A stretch of DNA of 5,338 nucleotides, taken from assembly GCA_964390795.1 (NCBI GenBank), contig CAYMLQ010000383.1:1-5338 (forward strand), given 5' to 3'. The position numbers were made by a program, and so were the translations under genes. Source of the stretch: CAYMLQ01 sp964390795 (GTDB taxonomy: Bacteria; Verrucomicrobiota; Kiritimatiellia; RFP12; UBA1067). Of the stretch, positions 1 to 3,356 are shown piece by piece. Below the pieces are notes generated by a model. It ran no database searches. It was not told the DNA's origin and saw only the letters and a program-made list of their open reading frames with translations. Numbering within the stretch: the first letter of the stretch is position 1; every line of letters starts with the position of its first letter.

Positions 1-502
1 CGGCGCAGCCGAGGCCCTCGCCGCCGTAGTGCAGGCCGAGGCCGCCGGTGAAGAGCCCGTAGCCGTAGGCCACCTGCATGATGTCAGAGCTGCGCACGCC
101 GCACATGGCGAGGGCGCGCATGCAGCCGTTCTGCCAGACGAGGATGTCGTTCTGGGTGTTGCCGATGACGATGGGCTTGCCGGTGGTGCCGCTGGAGCAG
201 TGGAAGCGCACGATGTCGTTCATGGGGCTGGCGAAGAGGCCGAAGGGATACTCGTCGCGCAGGTCGGTCTTCATCGAGAAGGGCAGCAGGGCGATGTCCG
301 CGAGGGTCTTGATGTGCTCGGGCCGCACGCCGCGCTCGTCCATACGCTTGCGGGTGAGGGGGACGCTCTCGTACACGCGCTTGACCAGGCCTTGGAGGCG
401 GTGGAGCTGAAGGGCGCGGAGCTGTTCGACGGGCATGTAGTCGGGGGCGCTAACCGGATGCACGGGGGTGTCCAGATCGTGCGCGAACTCGTATAGGGCC
501 AT
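1..502 (-). CDS. paaK: Phenylacetate-CoA ligase, N-terminal part (cut by window edge)
   Basis: This is a member of the adenylate-forming enzyme superfamily. PaaK activates phenylacetate with ATP and CoA to phenylacetyl-CoA, AMP and pyrophosphate in the cytoplasm; homologues in anaerobes may use other aryl acids. The 167 visible residues include LPFSMKTDLRDEYPFG (about 73-88), the ATP-binding loop CSSGTTGKP (102-110) and the typical PaaK segment YGYGLFTGGLGLHYG (146-160). The family is usually about 430 residues, so roughly 60 percent, including the rest of the AMP-binding core and the C-terminal lid, lies outside the window. The start is the ATG at 502, chosen because a purine-rich site GAGGAAA (508-514, minus strand) sits 5 bases upstream. 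The upstream neighbour on the same strand is the Nif3-like gene, but the 227-bp gap between them carries its own candidate promoter, so co-transcription is doubtful. Family assignment is firm; the actual aryl substrate is inferred. Confidence 0.93.
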   Translation of the reverse strand, partial: MALYEFAHDLDTPVHPVSAPDYMPVEQLRALQLHRLQGLVKRVYESVPLTRKRMDERGVRPEHIKTLADIALLPFSMKTDLRDEYPFGLFASPMNDIVRFHCSSGTTGKPIVIGNTQNDILVWQNGCMRALAMCGVRSSDIMQVAYGYGLFTGGLGLHYGGEGLGCA

Positions 503-507
503 GGCGG

Positions 508-514
508 TTTCCTC
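508..514 (-). promoter_or_regulatory. Ribosome binding site of paaK
   Basis: GAGGAAA read on the minus strand, 5 bases before the ATG at 502. It supports the chosen start. Confidence 0.6.
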
Positions 515-550
515 GTGTTGGAACCTTCGACGGGGAAGGCAATTGCAATG

Positions 551-563
551 TTCTTTCAAAGAA
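551..563. promoter_or_regulatory. 13-bp dyad at the predicted paaK start site
   Basis: TTCTTT-C-AAAGAA is a perfect 6-bp inverted repeat with a one-base centre. It overlaps the candidate paaK -10 and the predicted transcription start, a position typical of repressor operators. No regulator gene is visible in the window. Confidence 0.3.
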
Positions 564-601
564 TAGCATTTTCGGCCGGGCGGGTGAATGCTATTTTTTT
601 T
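558..601 (+). terminator. Hairpin with T-run (terminator-like, plus strand)
   Basis: Perfect 9-bp arms AATAGCATT (562-570) and AATGCTATT (587-595) enclose a 16-base GC-rich loop and run into eight Ts (594-601). With the flanking AAAG/TTTT the stem could extend to 13 pairs with one G-U. In sequence terms this resembles a plus-strand intrinsic terminator, but the stem is AT-rich and no clear plus-strand gene ends just upstream. Read on the minus strand it would form a hairpin after the Nif3-like gene without a proper U-tract. It may equally be an operator for paaK, since the arms cover the candidate -10 and touch the -35. Confidence 0.4.
560..588 (-). promoter_or_regulatory. paaK: Candidate paaK promoter
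   Basis: On the minus strand, a -35-like TTCACC (583-588) and a -10-like TATTCT (560-565) are separated by 17 bases. The -10 is preceded by TGC, an extended -10 element. The predicted start of transcription is near 553, giving a leader of about 50 bases before the paaK ATG. The -35 match is weak. The element lies inside overlapping dyads, which could be operators. This was found by eye only. Confidence 0.35.
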
Positions 602-604
602 GAT

Positions 605-657
605 GTTCAGCGTTCGGCGTTCGACGTTGGGCGTTCAGCGTTCGTTCGATGTTTTCG
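605..657. repeat. Heptamer tandem repeat array (GTTCRGC-like)
   Basis: Five consecutive 7-base units with consensus GTTCRRC fill 605-639. One unit starts GTTG instead of GTTC. A 4-base partial unit (640-643) follows, then two more degenerate units (644-650 and 651-657). The array lies in the intergenic region between the Nif3-like gene and paaK. A 7-base period is out of step with codons, and the array has no spacers, so it is neither a CRISPR nor a protein repeat. Similar GTTC-rich heptamer tracts are, from memory, common between genes in PVC-type genomes; their function is not known to me. Confidence 0.75.
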
Positions 658-746
658 TGAACGACACAACCCGTTGGCACAACGTGTCGGTGCCCGTGCG
701 GGACTACACGATCGGCGGGCATCAGGTCATCAATACGGGATCTTGA
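642..746 (+). pseudogene. Remnant of type ISP restriction-modification enzyme C-terminus
   Basis: The frame starting at 642 reads about 34 codons to a TGA at 744-746. It includes FVNDTTRWHNV followed by VRDYTIGGHQVI. From memory, the type ISP restriction enzyme/adenine methyltransferase family carries near its C-terminus a segment with a variable ND..RW stretch followed by VW.YTIGGYQVIKKWLSYRE. The fragment matches that up to QVI and then diverges, so it is too short to function. It begins where the heptamer array ends; the open frame itself extends back through the array to an ATG at 603. Its last 17 bases overlap the 3' end of the Nif3-like gene, which is on the other strand. The most likely reading is a decayed gene end left by deletion. 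A chance resemblance cannot be excluded with about 20 informative residues. Confidence 0.4.
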
Positions 747-1491
747 AGTCGACGAACTCTGAGGGGAGCTTGAGCTTTTGGGAGATGAGGCTTGCTAGCG
801 CTCGCACGCCGAAGGTCTCGGTGGCGTAGTGGCCGGCGAAGATCACGTTCTGGCTCAGGTTCTCCGCGAGGTTGTACCCCTGCAGGCTGGGCTCGCCGGT
901 GAGGTAGGCGTCGAGGCCGAGGTCGGCGGCCTGGCCGATCATGTCCGACGCGCCGCCGGAAACTACGCCTACCGTCTTGACGCTTGGCTTGCCGAAGGCG
1001 AGCGCGCGCAGGTCGGGGTTCACCGTTTCGCGCACGCGGTCGCAGAAGGCTTCGAACGGGATGGCTTTGGAATACGAGGCGGCGAAGCCGATGGTTTCGC
1101 CATGGTACGTGAAGGCTGGCTGGAGGCGCGTCAGCCCGAGCGCCTTGCAGAGCTGCGCATTGTTGCCGTAGCGCGGGTGGGCGTCGAGCGGCAGGTGGGC
1201 CGCGTAGACCGCGATGTCGTGCTCGATGGCGAAGGCGACGAGGCGGTGGTTGAGCCCGGTGAGGCGTTTCAGGGAATCGCCCCAGCTTAAGCCGTGGTGG
1301 CAGACCACGCAGTCGGCGCCGCGTGCGGCGGCCTCCCGCAGCAGGCGCAGGCTGGCGTCCACACCCGTCAGCACGCGGGAGACCGTGCCGCTGTTGGCGA
1401 GCTGTAGTCCGTTGTTCGACGTGTCGTGGAAAACGCTGACATTGAGCGTGGCGTCAAGCAGGCCGGTCAGGAGGGAGAGGTCTTTTTTCAT
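730..1491 (-). CDS. Nif3-like dinuclear metal centre protein (YbgI/Nif3 family)
   Basis: Complete gene of 253 residues, close to the E. coli YbgI length of about 247. Family members form toroidal hexamers with a two-metal site in each subunit; a hydrolase role (GTP cyclohydrolase 1 type 2-like) has been suggested, but the physiological function is unsettled. All expected metal ligands are visible: His65-His66 in CHHGLSW, His99 and Asp103 in AAHLPLDAHPRYGNN, and His221 and Glu225 in GHYATE. NNGLQ (26-30) is another family signature. The protein is cytoplasmic, with no signal peptide or membrane segment. The ATG at 1491 begins MKKDLSLLTG, a normal N-terminus for the family, but no clear Shine-Dalgarno sequence precedes it. 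The gene is divergent from the GH105 operon and probably has its own promoter. Its stop overlaps the plus-strand ISP-like remnant. The family call is firm; the biochemical role is unknown. Confidence 0.95.
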   Translation of the reverse strand: MKKDLSLLTGLLDATLNVSVFHDTSNNGLQLANSGTVSRVLTGVDASLRLLREAAARGADCVVCHHGLSWGDSLKRLTGLNHRLVAFAIEHDIAVYAAHLPLDAHPRYGNNAQLCKALGLTRLQPAFTYHGETIGFAASYSKAIPFEAFCDRVRETVNPDLRALAFGKPSVKTVGVVSGGASDMIGQAADLGLDAYLTGEPSLQGYNLAENLSQNVIFAGHYATETFGVRALASLISQKLKLPSEFVDFKIPY

Positions 1492-1534
1492 GGTCGTGGC
1501 TGTCCGTGTAAGGATGATGTTTCAAAGCCTGTTC

Positions 1535-1563
1535 ACTATACCGGAGCATATTCGGGAAAACAA
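1535..1563 (-). promoter_or_regulatory. Candidate promoter of the Nif3-like gene
   Basis: On the minus strand, TTGTTT (1558-1563) and TATAGT (1535-1540) are separated by exactly 17 bases, a good sigma70-type fit. Transcription would start near 1528, giving a leader of about 37 bases before the ATG at 1491. Confidence 0.5.
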
Positions 1564-1577
1564 GGGCGATTGGAACG

Positions 1578-1608
1578 GGGTGCGATTCAATTTGTTGAAT
1601 CCGCACCC
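1578..1608. promoter_or_regulatory. Long imperfect inverted repeat in divergent intergenic region
   Basis: The arms are GGGTGCGATTCAA (1578-1590) and TTGAATCCGCACCC (1595-1608), separated by TTTG. They pair over 13 bp with a single bulged C at 1601. Neither side is followed by a T-run, so a classical intrinsic terminator is unlikely. It lies 15 bp upstream of the -35 of the candidate Nif3 promoter and about 105 bp upstream of the operon promoter. It could be a regulator site or a structured element. Confidence 0.5.
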
Positions 1609-1713
1609 GATTTAGGAGTTAGTAGCTCGGATTTTGGCGTTGCCATGCCTTGAAGACGAATGGCTTATGCGATCAGGTAAACGGCAGTATATGGCCGAGC
1701 TGGAAGAGCTGGC
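1609..1713. other. Intergenic stretch without a recognisable gene
   Basis: No confident gene is present. One plus-strand frame is open from 1616 to a TGA at 1715-1717 (33 codons, ending in MAELEELA) and looks somewhat protein-like. It has no good start with a spaced ribosome site and no family I recognise. It may be a decayed gene end or chance. Confidence 0.4.
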
Positions 1714-1743
1714 TTGAACCCCCTCGACGGCGCATGGTATAAA
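1714..1743 (+). promoter_or_regulatory. Candidate promoter of the GH105/LamG operon
   Basis: TTGAAC (1714-1719) and TATAAA (1738-1743) are separated by 18 bases, a strong housekeeping-type match. Transcription would start near 1750, giving a leader of about 57 bases. A spurious TTG start at 1714, in frame with the GH105 gene, falls inside this promoter and is not used here. Confidence 0.55.
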
Positions 1744-1749
1744 CGTCTT

Positions 1750-1782
1750 GTAATTGTTACTCCAGCGTGTTCATATTTGAAC
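1750..1782. promoter_or_regulatory. Two small dyads in the operon leader
   Basis: GTAA-TTG-TTAC (1750-1760) sits at the predicted transcription start, and GTTCA-TATT-TGAAC (1769-1782) lies about 20 bases further on. Both are perfect but short inverted repeats just downstream of the -10. That position suits repressor binding by a sugar-responsive regulator, but no regulator gene is visible and arms this short can arise by chance. Confidence 0.3.
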
Positions 1783-1792
1783 GGTTGTGACG

Positions 1793-1799
1793 AAAGGAG
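1793..1799 (+). promoter_or_regulatory. Ribosome binding site of the GH105 gene
   Basis: AAAGGAG lies 7 bases before the ATG at 1807. This fixes the start and rules out the longer TTG-initiated frame from 1714. Confidence 0.75.
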
Positions 1800-1806
1800 T
1801 CTCCAT

Positions 1807-3116
1807 ATGGTGAAGCGTATTGCGATGTTCGGTGTGTTGGCAGTTGCGGGTTGCGCGTCGGTGTCGCGTGATCCTTTGGCGTCGGTGTTCGGCGACTGGC
1901 CCCAAGGCTCGTCGCCAGAATCGGTGGGCGGACGGATTGCGGAGCGCTTCCTGGCGCAGCCGCACAGCCAGTACGGACGGATGGGAAAGACGCCCAAGCA
2001 GANNNNNNNNNNNNNNNNNNNNNNNNNNNNNNNNNNNNNNNNNNNNNNNNNNNNNNNNNNNNNNNNNNNNNNNNNNNNNNNNNNNNNNNNNNNNNNNNNN
2101 NNTTCCTGGCGCAGCCGCACAGCCAGTACGGACGGATGGGAAAGACGCCCAAGCAGATCACCTATCCCGACGTCTGCACGTGGTACGGGTCGCTCGCCTT
2201 CGCCAAGGAAACCGGGAATGCGGGGCTGACGAAGCGGCTGGCGCAGCGCTTCGAGCCGCTGTTCGGCGCGGACGCCCGGCTTCTGCCACCGCCGAACCAT
2301 GTCGACAACAATGTGTTCGGCGCGGTGCCGCTCGAGCTGTACCTGCAGACGAAGGAGGCTCGGTATCTGACGATGGGCAAGCTCATCGCGGACACCCAGT
2401 GGGCCGCGCCGCAAGGCAAGGATGACACGCCCGAGGCGCGGGCTTGGACGGCGCGCGGCCTGACGTGGCAGACGCGCCTCTGGATCGACGATATGTTCAT
2501 GATCACCATGATCCAGGCGCAGGCGTTCCGTGCCACTGGAGACCGCGCCTATATCGACCGCGCGGCGAAAGAGATGGTGGTATATCTGGACGAGTTGCAG
2601 CGGCCCAACGGCCTGTTCTTCCATGCGCCGGATGTGCCCTTCTTCTGGGGCCGCGGCAACGGCTGGATGGCGGCGGGTACAGCCGAGCTGCTGCGCTCGC
2701 TGCCGCTCGATAATCCGGACCGGCCGCGCATCATGGCCGGCTACCTGAAGATGATGGCCTCCCTGCTGAAATTTCAGGGCGCGGACGGCATGTGGCGCCA
2801 ACTGATCGACGACGAGGGGTCGTGGCCGGAGAGTTCCGGTACCGGCATGTTCGCCTTCGCCCTGATCACGGGTGTCAAGAACGGCTGGCTCGACGCCCGG
2901 ACCTACGGCCCGGTCGCGCGCAAGGCCTGGCTGGCGCTTGTCACCTATATCGACGAGAACGGCGATGTGCGCGACGTGTGCGAAGGCACCAACAAGAAGG
3001 CCGATCGCCAGTACTATCTCGACCGCAAGCGCGTGACCGGCGACCTGCACGGTCAGGCCCCGGTGATCTGGTGCGCGACGGCGCTGTTGCGCGACTCAGA
3101 GTCTGGAGCACGCTAG
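1807..3116 (+). CDS. GH105 unsaturated glycuronyl hydrolase, lipoprotein (interrupted by assembly gap)
   Basis: GH105 enzymes (YteR/YesR type, alpha6/alpha6 barrel) hydrate and remove 4,5-unsaturated uronic acids left by polysaccharide lyases on rhamnogalacturonan- or ulvan-type oligosaccharides. Merging the two 55-bp copies around the N gap restores one open frame of 384 residues, close to YteR at about 373; counting the Ns literally shifts the frame. Residue numbers refer to the merged protein. A lipoprotein signal MVKRIAMFGVLAVAGC has its lipobox VAG-C at Cys16 followed by Ala, suggesting a membrane-anchored periplasmic or outer-membrane enzyme. Family motifs are WIDDMFM (174-180, holding the probable catalytic Asp), FFWGRGNGW (227-235), ESSGTGMF (290-297) and GDLHGQAPVIW (360-370). 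The stop is only 4 bases before the next ATG, so this gene probably leads an operon with the two downstream frames. GH88 is the nearest alternative, but the motifs favour GH105. Confidence 0.9.
1948..2157. repeat. Identical 55-bp copies flanking the gap (assembly overlap)
   Basis: The 55 bases at 1948-2002, ending exactly at the gap, are identical to the 55 bases at 2103-2157, starting exactly after it. Merging them gives an in-frame, full-length GH105 gene. This is best read as an unmerged contig overlap, not a biological duplication. A length of 55 equals a common assembler k-mer size. Confidence 0.9.
2003..2102. other. Assembly gap of exactly 100 Ns
   Basis: The round length indicates a placeholder gap of unknown size. 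The flanking identical 55-mers suggest the true gap is zero and the real sequence is 155 bases shorter. Because 155 is not a multiple of 3, the gap creates an artificial frameshift in the GH105 gene. Confidence 0.97.
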
Positions 3117-3120
3117 GCCT

Positions 3121-3312
3121 ATGTCGATTCCCCGTTCAGTGCTGATAGCGTGCGCGTCCGCGGCGGCGAGCGCGGCCTTCGCCGCGCCGGCCGGCGAGGG
3201 CATCTTTTTCGACGGGCGCACCTACTACGAGGTGCCGCAGGTTATGGCGGGTGAATTCGCGGTGCCGGAGCGCGTGTCCGTTCCCGGCGGTATGGTTTTG
3301 GGTTTCGAGTAA
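3121..3312 (+). CDS. Short secreted protein resembling the start of a LamG protein; probable truncated gene
   Basis: 63 codons. A signal peptide (residues 1-22, Arg5, alanine-rich core, likely cleavage after AFA) is followed by GIFFDGRTYYEVPQ. This parallels the mature start of the next gene, where AAPKSAGYPFDGHTGFSV plays the same part: both have AAP near the cleavage site and an FDG.T core that begins LamG-type domains. Here the frame ends after about 40 mature residues, far too short for the roughly 160-residue domain, and no LamG sequence continues in the other frames before 3357. Codon use looks coding and similar to its neighbours. It begins 4 bases after the GH105 stop, with a weak GGAG site (3105-3108) 12 bases upstream. 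It is either the remnant of an internally deleted paralogue or a genuine small secreted protein. It may be translated, but function is unlikely. Confidence 0.5.
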   Translation: MSIPRSVLIACASAAASAAFAAPAGEGIFFDGRTYYEVPQVMAGEFAVPERVSVPGGMVLGFE

Positions 3313-3342
3313 GGGCGTCTGGTTTTTTTGTGATAACTAGGT

Positions 3343-3350
3343 GAGGGGGG
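3343..3350 (+). promoter_or_regulatory. Ribosome binding site of the LamG/BNR_4 gene
   Basis: GAGGGGGG ends 6 bases before the ATG at 3357. An earlier ATG at 3352 is too close to the site and reads only Met-Lys-stop (ATGAAATGA), its TGA overlapping the true start. The frame opening at 3357 is therefore the real gene. Confidence 0.6.
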
Positions 3351-3356
3351 AATGAA

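Noticed and set aside
29..496. Plus-strand open frames over the paaK region
   Set aside because: They lie antisense to a clear PaaK protein with an ATP-binding loop; their composition (Ala/Gly/His/Val-rich) is that of a shadow frame.
605..657. CRISPR-like array
   Set aside because: The units are 7 bases and directly adjacent with no spacers.
829..1290. Plus-strand open frame across the Nif3-like gene
   Set aside because: It is antisense to a complete Nif3-family protein with all metal ligands and has no family features of its own.
1948..2157. A true 55-bp tandem duplication inside the GH105 gene
   Set aside because: Both copies abut a 100-N placeholder exactly, and removing one restores the frame and normal family length, so an assembly cause is far more likely.
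1665..3050. Long minus-strand open frame of about 461 codons
   Set aside because: It runs antisense to the GH105 gene, includes the N gap and both copies of the overlap, and has the Arg/Pro/His-rich composition typical of the antisense of a GC-rich gene.
3265..3312. PEP-CTERM-like sorting signal at the end of the 63-residue protein
   Set aside because: The sequence contains VPE but no following hydrophobic helix or basic tail, so the sorting signal is not present.
3311..3340. Terminator after the 63-residue frame, suggested by a run of seven Ts
   Set aside because: No hairpin could be found immediately before the T-run, so read-through into the next gene is assumed.
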